DNA of 64,000 nucleotides from Aselliscus stoliczkanus (lineage: Eukaryota; Chordata; Mammalia; Chiroptera; Hipposideridae), in the NCBI GenBank assembly GCA_033961575.1, contig CM066732.1, positions 68,858,687-68,922,686 of the forward strand, read 5' to 3'. Every line of letters starts with the position of its first letter. Positions within the stretch are counted from its first letter, which is position 1. The position numbers were made by a program, and so were the translations under genes. Below, piece after piece: positions 24,345-37,089 of this stretch. Under the pieces are notes generated by a model. The model worked only from the letters and a program-made list of their open reading frames with translations. It was not told where the DNA came from and did no database searches.

Positions 24345-24498
24345 GGGCCGGCCGAGTGGTTCAGTTGATTAAGAGCTCACTCAAGAGTGCGAGCTGAGCT
24401 CTGAGCAACAGCAGTTCGATGCCCAGCCCTAGCTGAGCTGCTGTTGAGCTACCAACAGGAGGCAGGATGGCTCAGCTAAAAGAAAAAAAAACAAAAAA
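24345..24498 (+). mobile_element. Second type of tRNA-headed SINE
   Basis: It begins GGGCCGGCCGAGTGGTTCAG but then differs from the main family. It has a box B-like CAGTTCGATGCCC, a GCTGAGCTGCTGTTGAGCTA block and the end GGCTCAGCTAAAAG with an A/C-rich tail. A duplication of about 17 bases, CAAATTATAGACATACA with one mismatch, lies at 24328-24344 and 24499-24515. It is the only copy of this type in the window. Confidence 0.85.
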
Positions 24499-24534
24499 CA
24501 AATTATAGACCTACAATTAAAGACTAAAAATATA

Positions 24535-25700
24535 CCTCTAAAATATAGGGAAAATATTTACAATTATTGTCAGCAAAGATTTCTAACTAAGGGGCATAAA
24601 GCATGAGCCATGAAAAAAATAAGGAAAGATGGTAAATTGGACTCCATCAAAATGAAAAGTCTCCAAAGTCTCTGTTAAAAATGAAAATGTGGACTGGCCG
24701 AGTGGTGCGTGGTTAAGCACTGGCTTGGGAAGCCAGTGGCCCTGGTTCGGGTCCCACATATGAGGGCCAATGACACTGCCCTCAAAAAAACACCCATGAA
24801 AATGTAAGTGACAGACCAGGAGGAATTCCTTGTAGTACATATATCTCACACAAGATAATGTGTGCAAAGTATACAAGCAACTCCTATAGCTCCAAAAGAA
24901 GAAGCCAAATAACCTAATATATATTGCCAAAATTTTTGAACAAACACTTCAGGGGAAATAAAAGATATATGAATGGTCAATAATTACATTAACCGACATT
25001 AAACTTCATTAGTCATCAGATAAACCTACACTAAAATGTTATTACATACACCCTAGAATTGTTAAAATTAAAGAAGATAATGCCAAGAGTTATGCAACTG
25101 GAAATAATATGCTAGTGGAAATGTAAAAGTGTGTAATCACTTTGGACAACCATCTGGCAGTTTTAATAAAGTTAAGCATAAACATTACTATATGACCTAC
25201 AACTGTTATTCAGATGTATTTATAGAAGAGAAATGAAATAAGTTTCTACATAAACTCTTTTATATGAATGTTTATAGCAGCTTTATATAGGGCCACAAAC
25301 TGGAAACATCTAAATGATCATAACCAGGTGAAACACATGGTAACATATCCATTCAATGGTTTATTACAAACTACTGTTATAAAGGTAGCAGCCCTGATAA
25401 ATCTCAAAATGATTCAGCACATCATCAAGGGGATGCAAAAGAATAATTACTGAGTGATTCAATATTTTAAATTCTAGGAAAGTTAAATTTAATTTATTGT
25501 AACAGAAAGCAGATCACTGCTTGCTTGAGGACAGGGATGAAGACTGATTTTAAAGATAAAAAAGGTTAATGGAAAGTTTTATACTTGAAGCTAACAGTGG
25601 TTAAAGGAGTGTAGACATTTGTAAAAGTCATCATACTATACTGTGATAATGGGTGCATTATATTTCCTGTAAGTTTTACTAAATATAGTTTAAAATCATT
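24535..25700 (+). mobile_element. Ancient L1 ORF2 C-terminal fragment
   Basis: The plus strand carries the expected order of L1 ORF2-end phrases: a block near 24890-25020, a LPSG-type block near 25150, and FYMNVYSSF near 25260-25285, followed by a match to the 3' end. Stops and indels are dense. A short SINE (24691-24795) interrupts it. Confidence 0.6.
24691..24795 (+). mobile_element. Short tRNA-headed SINE
   Basis: A short-form copy with box B-like GGTTCGGGTCC, the CATATGAGGGCCAATGACAC block and a short A tail. The target duplication ATGAAAATGT lies at 24681-24690 and 24796-24805. Confidence 0.9.
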
Positions 25701-26764
25701 AGAATATAAAGAGGTATTATAAAAATCTTATGATAAATTCAGTAACATAGATGAAATGCTCAAATTTCTTGAAAACCATAATCTCTCAAAAGTATGCAGA
25801 AATAAATAAAATTTTTGAAAGATCTTTTGAATACAGAGTTCTTTTTAAAAAATTCTTATAAAGTTTAGGTTCAGATAAATAGTAAATTAAATTTTTGCTT
25901 ATATTAAAATAATGTTACAGTCTTTCAGAGGCTAGAAAAAAAGATAGAATACCTCTGTGTATGATAACATACACTCTATCCAGCATATGGTAGGTAACAA
26001 ATCCTGAGGATATTAAAGTGAGGGAAATTTTGAAGTCAATCTCTCTCAAAAGTGGATGTGAATATATAAGAAAAAAAATCAGGAAATGAACTTGATGATA
26101 TATGAAAATAATAAAATATCACTGACAAGGGAGATTTATTAATGAAAATACAGATTGACACTTGAAAACATATCTTTCAAAAAAAATGACAGACAATAGG
26201 CAAAATATTCATATAATTATCCTGACAGATGAAGGCAAATCTTTCAATGTAATTGAAAATTCTTTGATGATAAAACAAAGTTTTGACAAAATATGAATAG
26301 AAGGCAACCTGAGCTAATTTCATATTGAAGGTCGAAATATTGCAATTTTTTAATCTGAAAAAATAAGAAAGGAGGTCCAGTATTTGGCTTCTGTTCAAAA
26401 TTGGACTGGAAGTTTTACAAATTATGAATTTTCATAAACCAGTTTGGCTCCTTCCAAGATGCCAACCCATATAAATATAAACTTCTGGGAGTGTATACAA
26501 AATTGAGAATGACAAAGATGCTATGGATAAAGAAAAAAAAGTCTAGATAAAGTTAAGTCATGGGAACGCTCAGAAAACAACCATATTTTTTTCATACTCC
26601 AAGAAAACAACAGAAACTTCTTGAAGTTCATAAAGGTTTTCTGAACTACACTTCTTCCTAAAATTTCAATGAAACTAATTTTACATTTATCTAAATATCA
26701 GAAATATTGTACATTGAGGTCAGATCTCATATTCTGTGAAGAAAATGAGGATTAGAATTGACTG
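25701..26764. other. Unrecognised AT-rich sequence
   Basis: No gene, RNA or bounded repeat was found. Some A-rich plus-strand parts may be very old LINE debris. Confidence 0.35.
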
Positions 26765-26877
26765 ACTGGTGAACACATAATGCAATTTATAGATGATATC
26801 TTATAGAACTGTACACTTGGAACCTATATAATTTTATTAACCAATGCCACCCCAATAAATTTAATTAAAAAACAAAC
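26765..26877 (+). mobile_element. 5'-truncated L1 3'-end fragment
   Basis: The sequence from GGTGAACACATAATGCAATT through CCACCCCAATAAATTTAATT to the A-rich tail matches the L1 3' end at 61860-61970. It contains AATAAA at its end. Only the last 110 bases were inserted. Confidence 0.7.
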
Positions 26878-27540
26878 ATTGTTAATATTCTCAGTGACAA
26901 TGCCTTCTTGCCAAGAATCACTAGGAAGGAATGTATCTGTAATTTGAACAAGTTGGGTTTATGGCCCTACAATAAGACAAACCACACACCATGGTGAATT
27001 GTTTCAAATAATTGTGAGTTTCAAAACATGGTGTTTCAAATAGAGTGTACCAAAAACTGCTTATAATGGGATTTTGACTAATGTTAGGTGGCTTTAGAGG
27101 AAGATGTATTGAAGTGGAATTTTATTCTAGACTGGGTGATATCAGAAAACGGATATTTTTGTACTTGGTTATCATAATAAACCTTATCTAGAAGAAGGAA
27201 CTACAGTGAGGCTAGCACTGTAATTGATAAGGAAGTAGCCATCACTAACAATAGCCAATATGGGGTATGCTTGGCTATTTTTATGGTTTACGCAATGTAT
27301 GTATGTGCACGGATGCACTTTCAGACATAATAATGGAGGGGTGTTTGAATTTATTATTTATTTTTGTTTTAATCCGCCATAGTCACAGGTAGCTTCCTTT
27401 GATGTTGGCTTTGTGAAATTGTTTATAACAGGACACACTAAATCTTACCTGTGATTGATTGATAGTGCCAAGCTAGTTCATAGACTGCTTTTCTTCTTCT
27501 TTTTTTTTTTTCCCCCTTAAAGGCAATGGAATTACACCAC
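26878..27540. other. Unrecognised sequence
   Basis: No repeat or gene was identified. A T/C-rich run lies at 27488-27518. Confidence 0.35.
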
Positions 27541-27549
27541 AAAGATATA

Positions 27550-28480
27550 TCTGCAATAGATAAAAAGTCAATAGACTTTCAAATCAGTTTAAAATCATTA
27601 AGAAAATGATGCAAAATAGGAAAAACACAAAAACATATCAGATTTAGAAAATCTCAGAAGTGAGCTTATAGAATTCAGGAAAAAATAATAAATAGAAAAA
27701 AAAATAAAAAACTAAGGCTGATATAAAAATTTAATAGAAAAGGAGTGTAAAACAAGATTATTTTAAAAATAAAGATGAAATCAATAAAAAAATAAAAAAT
27801 CATGAAAGTGGCATATATTGAAGGTAGATTAAGAAGATAAAACATATTTAATAGAGGGCCGGCCGAGTGGCGCAGTGGTTAAGCGCTGGCTTGGGAAGCC
27901 AGCAGCCCCGGTTCGGGTCCCACTTATGAGGGCCAGTGACACTGCCCTCAAAAAAAAGAAAAAAAACAACACATATTTAATAGAAACACCTGAAGAAAAC
28001 AAAGAAAATGGAAAAAACTAAAAACTATAATTTCAAGAAAGAAAAACTATAAAACTGTATTTTCAACAAATACTCCTAAATTAAGAAAAAAAGATTTGAA
28101 GTACATACAAAAAGATGATAATGCAGTTTTGAGGATATTGTGCAATAAATGTTATAGAACTATTTCAGAAATTTAAAGAAGAGGAAAAAGAAATCCATTG
28201 CATATCCAGGCCAAAAGATCAAGCGATTTATAGAAGACAGAAATTGTATCACAATCAGCACTTTAAAAAACAGTATACTGTGCTAGACAAAAATGTAGAT
28301 GAACAATTTACTTATAAGGCAAGATAATTTGTAAGTAAAAATGGCAGAGCACATTTCAAATATGCAAGTACTTAGGGAATTATGTTTATATGAACTTATC
28401 CTAAAAAAAAATCTGCCAAAAATGAACTTTAGATGGGCAAAACTATTAAAGAAACAGCAACAGAAGAGCTAGTGTGAATG
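27550..28480 (+). mobile_element. Ancient L1/HAL1-like remnant
   Basis: The A-rich plus strand contains decayed LINE ORF1-like phrases, such as the block near 28190-28290 of the kind ending RKCHHNQHF, and a possible second half to 28480. It is interrupted by the short SINE at 27856-27970. The assignment is by general character and order only. Confidence 0.4.
27856..27970 (+). mobile_element. Short tRNA-headed SINE, well preserved
   Basis: This is the clearest short copy, starting GGGCCGGCCGAGTGGCGCAG. Box A-like TGGCGCAGTGG and box B-like GGTTCGGGTCC are intact, followed by the AGGGCCAGTGACACTGCCC block and an A tail. The target duplication ACATATTTAATAGA lies at 27842-27855 and 27971-27984. 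Confidence 0.95.
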
Positions 28481-28683
28481 GATAGTTTATTCCCAGTTTC
28501 TAATTGTATACATAATTAATTTGAAGTTTTCAGTCCCTTGATAAAAATAGAATACATTAGATCTTAACCATTGGTTATCAGAGCAAACGTTTTAGTCATG
28601 TTTCAGTTTTTATTTAAGTGCAACAAATTCGCATTGGAGGTTTTATAAACTGAAATAAGAGATTGCATAAACACTGAATATTC

Positions 28684-28800
28684 ATTTTTTATTTTATTTT
28701 TTCTAATAGGGCAGTGTCACTGGCCCTCATATGTTGGATCCGAACCAGGGCCGCTGGAGTCCCAAGCCAGCTCTTAACCACTGCACTATTCGGCCGGCCC
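28684..28800 (-). mobile_element. Short tRNA-headed SINE, antisense
   Basis: The reversed copy ends with CGGCCGGCCC at 28800. The tail side is T-rich at 28684-28712. The duplication AACACTGAATATTC (28670-28683) and AACATTGAATATTC (28801-28814) differs at one base, so this insertion is not very recent. Confidence 0.9.
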
Positions 28801-28814
28801 AACATTGAATATTC

Positions 28815-30465
28815 TTGTTAAGAAGTAAGAGTCATGGTATTATGAACAAAAACAGAAAGACATATAAGTGTGACAAGCTCTTGACATGATTATGAACAGT
28901 ATTTATATATTCATAACAATTGATGGCACTTATTCTTTAAGGAAATCAAAATAGACATGAGGCAAATAAGAAAGTTGTACTGTTCATGGACAGATGTAAT
29001 TATTATCAAGCTTTCCGATATAGAAGGAAAATAATGCTAAAATACTTATTTCCAATACAGTTTTAAAGTTTAAATTAAAATTTAGATTAAAACATATAAT
29101 AAAATTAAAAATATTGAAAAGTAAAAGTTTACCTTTATAATTTCAAAAATATTAATCTGTATTACTGGAAAAAAATAGAAGATATAGAATGAAAATCTTA
29201 ATCCTCAATTTATCACTAACATATAACTGCTCATACCTTTTGGTCATAACCTTATTTATTTTATGCATTTAATGAATAAATAACAATGAAATTCTAACAT
29301 GCTCTATACTACTTTTTCTAGTTTTCTATATTTCTAGTAATACTTTGTAGAAAATATGGGCTATTGGCACAAACTTTGAATATCTAGAGGTTTAAAAATA
29401 GTGGGAAAGATACCATTGTGTATCTGAGAATATAATTTAATTGTTTTCTCTGGAACTTTCTAAGATCTTTAAATTTTTTTCTCGTTTATTGTATATATAC
29501 CTATTATTTTTAAATTTTTCTCCTAAAAAATTGGAAATCTTAATTTGAATACCTGTTTTGTAATAATCAATTTCTCTCATCAATTTTACTTTGTTTTTTT
29601 AATCAACATTATATTGATATCATGTTTTCGATCTCTATATCGTTTATATACAATAGTTTCCTGTAAATTATTTACACATAGTTTCATTGATTTGATATAT
29701 GTCCAGAATTTTTGAAGACTATTGGAATGGTGTCTAAATATTAACCTTGATGAAATATCAATATCTGCTCTGAATAATTCAAAATTAGTCAGATTTTGAC
29801 AAATGATATTTATTTTATTAACTTTTTGTGCTATTTTTTGACCAATTTTTAGTATTTCTGCGTACAGTTTTAGGTAATCATATAATGAACACCAATGAGA
29901 CATTTTAATATCTAATTTGCTGATGTGCTTAAAAAGAAAGTTGTTATAAAAGTAATTATATGCCATTGTTCTAATTACTTAAAATTATATATTTTAAAAT
30001 TTCCTTGGTCATCTTATTTTATCGTAGAGCTTAGCATATGATAAGAATTCAATATTTTTTTAGTAAATGCATAAATAAAAGATTTACAAATATTACTTTT
30101 AATTATTTTGTTTTATGATAGTGATGCACAGTATTTAGTACTATTAACAAATACAACTGATTTTACTAGAGATGGATATGTGTTAATTATACAAAATTAG
30201 TAAGATTAAAGATATTTGTCCTTCAGTTTATATAATATAAGCAAACAAATTAAAATAAATATATTGACTACTTCAGTTAACCTGGTATTAATAGTACATA
30301 TAGAAAATAAATGTTATGATAGTAATAATATTGATATGATAGATATTGGTATAAATATGTATAAGGGGTTTCATATTTTGGAGCCTCTGGTTGTATAATA
30401 TTACAACTGTACAGCCAGAATTTTAGAATGCTTTTCAAAAATAATTATCTAGCGCCTTAATATTT
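28815..30465. other. AT-rich sequence without recognised features
   Basis: A 126-codon frame on the minus strand (29966-29586) is the longest in this stretch. Its predicted protein is rich in I, N and K and resembles no family I know, so I do not call a gene. No repeat boundaries were seen. Confidence 0.35.
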
Positions 30466-30479
30466 AAAAATACTTTACA

Positions 30480-30920
30480 GGGCCGGCCGAGTGGCGCATT
30501 GGTTAAGCGCTGGTTTGGGGATGCCAGTGGCCCCAGTTCGGATCCCACATGAGGGCCAGTGACACTGCCCTCTACAGCTAACAACAGCTCCACCTGGAGC
30601 TGGGCTGTGCGAGCCCCGGTGATGGTGTGGGCTGCAGCCCCTGCTGCAGTGGGCTGCTATAGGCTACAGTGAGTGGCCCGCAGCCAGCGTGAGCGGCTGG
30701 CAGCCAAGCATGAGCTGCCAATAGCCGCAGTGAGAGACATCCAGAGGCCAGCGACCGATCTGCCTCATCCGGGAAGAGCGCAATGACGATACCAACAGTG
30801 AAGCAACGTCCTCCACAACTAAACTGAAGAACAAAAAGACAGCAACTTGTCTGTTCCCCTTCCCTGATTCCCCAACGCTGTTCCCCTCCACCAATTCCCC
30901 AATAAAATCTTAAAAAAAAA
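30480..30920 (+). mobile_element. Long tRNA-headed SINE, sense orientation
   Basis: This is the only long copy in plus orientation and shows the layout directly. The tRNA-like head is at 30480-30550 and the AGGGCCAGTGACACTGCCC block at 30553-30571. The GC-rich body with GCTGGCAGCC-type repeats covers 30575-30760. An ACTAAACTGAAGAACAAAAA block and CCAATAAA at 30899-30906 follow, then poly(A). The target duplication AAAAATACTTTACA lies at 30466-30479 and 30921-30934. Confidence 0.95.
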
Positions 30921-31093
30921 AAAAATACTTTACATAATCTCAGTGCACTTTTTTCACATTTTCTATAGTACAAAATATTTCCTGAATTAACACCTGAAAA
31001 TTTTATCTGAGAATCAATCACATAGGTAAAATTCCTTTTCCTATTTAAACATATGTGAGATACAATAATAAATTTCAGAAATAAATTGGTAGA

Positions 31094-32301
31094 AAAATGT
31101 CTATTGAGGTTTTTTGCCCATTTTTTTAATTGGATTGCTTGTTGTTTTGCTATCTGATTGTATGAGTTCTTTACATATTTTTTTATTTTAACCCCTTGTC
31201 AGATACATGGTTTGCAAATATTTTTTCCCAACACATAGGATACTTTTTCATTTTATTGATTGTTTCCTTTGATGTGTAGAAGTGCTTTATAAGTCCCGCT
31301 TGTTTTTATTGCTTTTGTTGCCTGAATTTTTGCCCTCATGTCCAAAAAAAAAATTCTGTGATCTGACTGAAGACTTTTCCAAAAGCAGGCACGTAAATGG
31401 CCAACAGGTACATGAAAAGATGCTCAACATGATTAATCACTAAGGAAATACAAATCAAAACGAAAATGAGATATCACCTTATACCTCTTAGGATGGCTAC
31501 TTTCGTAAAAATAAAAGAAAATAAGTGTTGACGAGGATGCAGAGAAAACAGAATCCTTGTATCATTGACACTGTTGGTGGAAATGTAAACTGGTATAATC
31601 ATTATGGAAAACTGTATGGTGCCTCAAAAAAAATAAAAATAGAACTGTCATATGATCATCAATCACTTGTTAGGGTCTATATCACCAAGGAAGTGAAATC
31701 AGTACCTTGAAGAGATAGCTGCACTCCCATGTTTGTTGTAGCATTACTGAAAATAGCAAAGATATGGAAACAATTGAAATGTTCACTGACAGAGGCAGGT
31801 GTAAAGAAATTGTGGTGTATAAGAAATACATTGGAATATTATTCAGCCTTAGAAAGAAGGATATCGGCCATTTACAGTTATGTGGATGAACCTGAAGGAC
31901 ATTATGTTATGTGAAATAAGCCAAATGCAGAAAAAGAAATAAATGACATGATTGCACTTATATGCTATAAAAGTAGAACACATAGAAGCAGAGAGGAGAA
32001 GGGTGTTTACCCAGGGCTGCAGCATGAGGGAAGCTGGGGGATGTTGGTCAAAGGGTACAAAAGACAGTCACGTAAGATGAATAAGTCTAGAGATCTAATA
32101 TACAGCATAGTGACAATAGTTAATAATACTGTTAATAATATAGCTGAATACTAGAAATTTGCTAAGAGTGAATTTCAAGTGCCCTGATAAAAAAATGGCA
32201 ATGATGAGAGATACATTGATTAGCTTGACTAGTAATCATTCACTATCTGTATATCAAATCATGTTGTACACTTTCAATATATATCCTTTTTATTAACAAA
32301 T
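31094..32301 (+). mobile_element. L1 with 5' inversion (twin-primed insertion)
   Basis: Positions 31094 to about 31350 are L1 ORF2 sequence in reverse. From about 31355 to 32301 the next downstream part of ORF2 and the 3' end run forward. The reversed piece ends, in L1 order, about where the forward piece begins, as expected when one insertion is primed from both target strands. The flanks GAAATAAATTGGTAGA (31078-31093) and GAAATACATTGATAGA (32302-32317) match at 14 of 16 bases and are the likely target duplication. The copy is old and not coding. Confidence 0.75.
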
Positions 32302-32317
32302 GAAATACATTGATAGA

Positions 32318-34197
32318 GTTAAATGTTTCTGTTGTCTCTATTTTTGATAGAATTTTTCAAGTGGAGTACACAGTAAGATGCGGTAATGCACAAACACACA
32401 CACACACAAACAGTCATACATATTTGAATAGATGAGTTTGGCTCTATTATTTTTGAACAATACTCCAAATTATGAATACATGCAAATTGTCATCTCATAA
32501 CATGTTTGCCTTAGTAGGTTTCAAATATGTTATTTGGCAGATAATGTTAAAACAGAAGTGCTTCTCCAATGCTATTGATTGATTATTCAGTATTTTTAAC
32601 TTTAAGGAATGACGGATGAAAAAAAATGACTCTAATTTTGACTTCTAACAGTGGCAGATATCAAGTGATTTATGTGAATATTTACATGGGTTGGTCAAAT
32701 GACTGTTAATTATATTAATGTGGGAAATAGGCAGGTCTTTTTTTCATTAGTTGTATCAATTTTCTTGACAGCATATATTACAGTAGGTAATTCAATACAC
32801 TTAATCAATTTGATTTTTTGAAATATCAGCTATGTGTCACATCAAAACAAAATTGATGTACACTGTGCCAGTAGTTCTTCATTATGTTAGCAAAACAAAG
32901 ACCAAAATCTGATGCATATTTCAGTTTCCATTCTTAAGCCGTGGAATGGTTTCAATCATGTCTCTACTTCTGATATATGTGACAAGCCAATTCAGTTCCT
33001 TTGACTTGTGTTCTCTCAATTCCTGAGGTAATTTCCTCTTGTTGCCTACAATTGCTGACATTCAGTTGTTTCCCTCTAGAATTTTCCCATATTTTAAATT
33101 ATGAGGCCTGGGCCCACAATAATGCAACCAAGTTTCAAATAAAACAAAACAACAAACGTTCAACAACGTGAACTTCTATTTGACTTTCCTAAGATTTCTC
33201 TTCCTAACATGATATTAAATGTATTGCTTTATGCCTCATAATTTTATTTTTTATTAATTTATTTATTTTTATAATTTCCTTTCTGCATTTTTAAGAACTT
33301 TCTCCTCTCAACGTGCATTTAAAATTCCAGCTCTCAAATGTAGTGCTGGATGACTTTGCTGCTTTTATTCCAGTCTGATATGTAGATTGCAAGAGTCCTG
33401 GGCCGCAAAGCCAATATATTCCACCCATTCATACAAACAGGATAGTTATTTTGTCTCTAGAGAAGTATATATTGCATTATTGAAATGATCTTTTCAATAT
33501 CTTCATCTTTTCATACACTAATGTTCTTAGAAAGGAATATATCATTTCTAGATTTATTGCTACTTTTTCTACAGTGGGAAAAAATAAGTAGAACATTATT
33601 TGAGGGGAAGGATGGTGTTTGGACATGCAAATTTTACTAGAACCAAATCATTATAATTCTTTGCTTTTCTCCAAAGTATCATGGCTGTTTTCTGTTTTTG
33701 TTTTTCACATTCTTGAGGTTATTCATCTATCCAACCAATCTCTATGCAATTTTGCTATAACACAAAAGCACAGGGTGGTTGCAGAGCAAGTGAGGTGAAA
33801 GATTTGGTAAGATAGTATTAAGTGGTAATAGATGTGGTAAAAGAATGAACCCATGGAGAAAAGCATGAAGATAAAATTTGGGTGTAATACTCATGACTGG
33901 GTATTAGTTGTGTAAGAGTAAACGTTGATTTCTCACTTACTAAAGGAGACAGTGAGCTAGAAATACAGGATTGTTCCATTTTGATCCAACATATCATTTG
34001 AAGTCTACTTGGATAGGAGAGCTTGGAAATGAGAAGAGAGTTGCATACTGGGAATTTTACCCAGAGGTGACATGTATCATCTTTCTTCAAAGCTCCTTAG
34101 TAAAACTAGTCAAATGGTTTTTCTTAACTGCAATGAGTCTGTCAAGAGGAGTCTGCCATGTGCCACAAAAGTGGGATGTCCACTAAAATTTTAATGT

Positions 34198-34200
<3 letters not shown>
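32318..34200. other. Unrecognised intergenic sequence
   Basis: No gene or confidently bounded repeat was seen. A short CA run lies at 32393-32408. Frames up to 90 codons (for example 34090-33818, minus) have no recognisable content. Confidence 0.4.

Positions 34201-34201
<1 letters not shown>

Positions 34202-34246
<45 letters not shown>
34202..34246. repeat. (CA)n microsatellite
   Basis: A CA run of about 45 bases, nearly pure, is likely to be length-polymorphic. Confidence 0.97.
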
Positions 34247-34247
<1 letters not shown>

Positions 34248-37085
34248 AATTATTTTGTGTAAAATAGGACATATAAACATGTATTCTTGGGTTATCAGAA
34301 ATTCAAATTTAACAAGCTGCTAAATCTGGCTACCCTACGCAGAAATCAAGAACTAGACATTGACAAACACTGTTAATGTCTACACAATCCTGTTGTATTC
34401 CCCCATAACAAATCATTTGATTCACTCACTCACACATTGAACACATTTTTCCCATATGGCAGACAACCGAAATTCTATCCAGTTACAGTTCAAAAGTCCT
34501 GGAGAGGGGAAAAAATGCAGCTGTCTTTCCATCAGTGACATTTTTTTTTAGGCCTATGCACTAAAAAAGACAAGCTCTCTGTTCTATACATACCCAACAT
34601 GCAATACACCAACTGCAAGAAAACATTCTCAGGTAGAAAAAGAGGAATGGAGAACACAGTAATGACAGGATATGGCATCCCATTAGACAATATGAGGCTG
34701 CTTGTCTTGGGATGAGGATATTCATTAATTAGTACCTTATACTGCTCTCTGCAAGGAGCTGCTGTGTACAGTTTTTGTTTGTTTGTTTGTTTGTTTGTTT
34801 GTTTTGACTCTTACAGACTTTTCACAGTTTCCTCTTTCACCATTAACCTCACTTGAAATACATGGTGAGTTTGTCCTTTGGGGAAATTCCTAAGGTTTAC
34901 AGCTATATTCGTACACATTTAAATATTGAGGTAAGGAACATGATTATATATGCATATCTCCTTCTGTGACTCAGAACTTCATGACCACGTGAACACTCAG
35001 GTTGGGTGGCGCAGTCGTGCTCAAAGGCTCAAATTAATACAAGGTAACTCTTAAAGTGATACTTTGTTGAACAGAGTCAAGAGTAAACAAGACATACTAA
35101 TATTCTGACTCATTCCAAAATTTCCAATATTCCTACAGACCGAGTAGATACCCTTGTGCCTTCCAATTTGATGCAGATGAAAGCTCTTTTTTTTTTTTTT
35201 TGTCTTTAATCTTTCTTCTTTCAATTTTATGACATATTTTAAAGGAAATTGCTTTGGAGATAAAATTATTATCTACCACTTTGTCAGGTATATAGTTTCT
35301 CGTTCAGATATTACCTACAAAATACGTAATATCCAATATATGTAACTACAAAAATGACAGAAGATTGAAAATTCTTTTCTCCTGAGACATTTATATTTCT
35401 TCTTTATGAATCAAGAAATTAATATTTTAAAAATTCTTTAGACTCAGAAAACCCCAAAATTTGCTACAATATTGTTACATTTTCAGTGAAAACATATCTA
35501 AAAGACAAAGTAATCATGCACATTCCTTTTAAAAAGCATGTACAATAAAATCAGTGGTTTCTTTAAAAAATTAACTAACTGCATAGAAAAGGAACCTACC
35601 CACTTGAGAACAGAAGTCTTTTAGATTCAATTCATTAAGATCATCATGTTTTTCTGATGGAAATTATATTGCAGAGCTTAACTGCAGTTCTTTCAGCAAA
35701 AAAAGTTTTGTTGTATAATTTACTAATAACTATTACACTCATTAAATGTATTCCCTCTGCAATATTAATTGTTCTTATTTAAATGTATCTTCTCAGTTGT
35801 ATGCAGGATGACATTGCAGATGTCAGTAGAAAAGACATATATGCATGTTAATAAGAATGAAATGAGAAATATTTGGAGCAATTCAGATGAATATTGGAGT
35901 ATATGAATTTTTTTTTACATCTTAAGAATACTGCAAGAAAGCACATAAAAAAGAGTTTTACAGCTGATTAAAGTACTTACAGGGTGATCTTTATAGTTGC
36001 TTACAAATTAATGCAAATGATATCATTCATTATGTGGAAAAGCCAGAAAATTGCTGGTCACATTAGTTTTTTTAAGTAGAACTTTCTCCCACAAAAGTCT
36101 GTCATTATCCAATTAAAATGTTAATTAGTATTGACAGGACTTGTAAATTTTACCTACCTATCATTGAGCCATAATCTGGAAAACGACACTTATGAAAAAT
36201 CCAATATTTCCACAAGGACAAGTTTCTGGTTAAATTCATGCTTAGATAAATATATTTTTAATAAATATTTAATTTTAGCATTAGAACTGTCCATTTAAAA
36301 ATTGCTATCTTTTTACAACAGATTGTCATAAATTATTAAAATCAGGCTATCCCTTTATCAGTTGGAGCCTAACAAGATTGATTCTGAGATAAGATTATGA
36401 AAAGAAGATCCTCTTATATTCTGGACAATTATTTCAAATTATGTGCAATTTTAAAGACGTGTGTATTACTTCCCATATCTGAATCTATTCTTGAGTTTTT
36501 CATTTCGTAACATTGATTTCTCTCCCCTATCATTTCAACAGCTCCACATTGTGTCAAGTATGGTGGATTTCTAACATCTGAAAAAGCTAATGTTCCCTTC
36601 TTCTTTTTTTAAGAATTACTTGTTAAATCTTACATGTACATTTTTCACCCAGCTTGATTGTTTATAAAAACAGCTTTGTATTTTTATTTGAATCTGGATG
36701 GTATATAGATTAATATACCACTTATATCTGTGAATTGAATTTTTATCTGAGTATTTGTATTTTCATTTCTTCAAGGTTTTGTTAAGAATATGTCAATTGT
36801 TAAAGATTTTATATAAATGTTCACATTTTAAAATTCATTTCTATGCATATATATTTTTTTTTCTGGACAAAAAAAACAATTGATTTTTATAAACTTATTC
36901 TCTCCAGTGTCATTAGTTAAAAGTTTTATTTTTGTAATGTTTCCAATGTTCTCTTAGATTTTCCAATTATATAACTCTACCCTCAGTAAATACTATATTT
37001 AGATAACAAAACGTTTAACTTCCCATATTTTTTGGCTCATTGATCCCTTCAGTTCTCACAGCCAGCAATGGCCAGTGAAGTGTTT
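34247..37085. other. Unrecognised intergenic sequence
   Basis: Apart from a (TTTG)n run (34771-34804) and a T run (35188-35203), I recognise no gene, RNA or dated repeat here. Some parts could hold conserved non-coding DNA, which cannot be judged without alignment. Confidence 0.4.
34771..34804. repeat. (GTTT)n microsatellite
   Basis: About eight GTTT units stand in tandem. Confidence 0.92.
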
Positions 37086-37089
37086 CTCA

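Noticed and set aside
27856..27930. Possible tRNA gene, because box A and box B motifs are present
   Set aside because: It is the tRNA-like head of a SINE with an A tail and target duplications, repeated many times in the window. No proper anticodon stem or acceptor stem was found.
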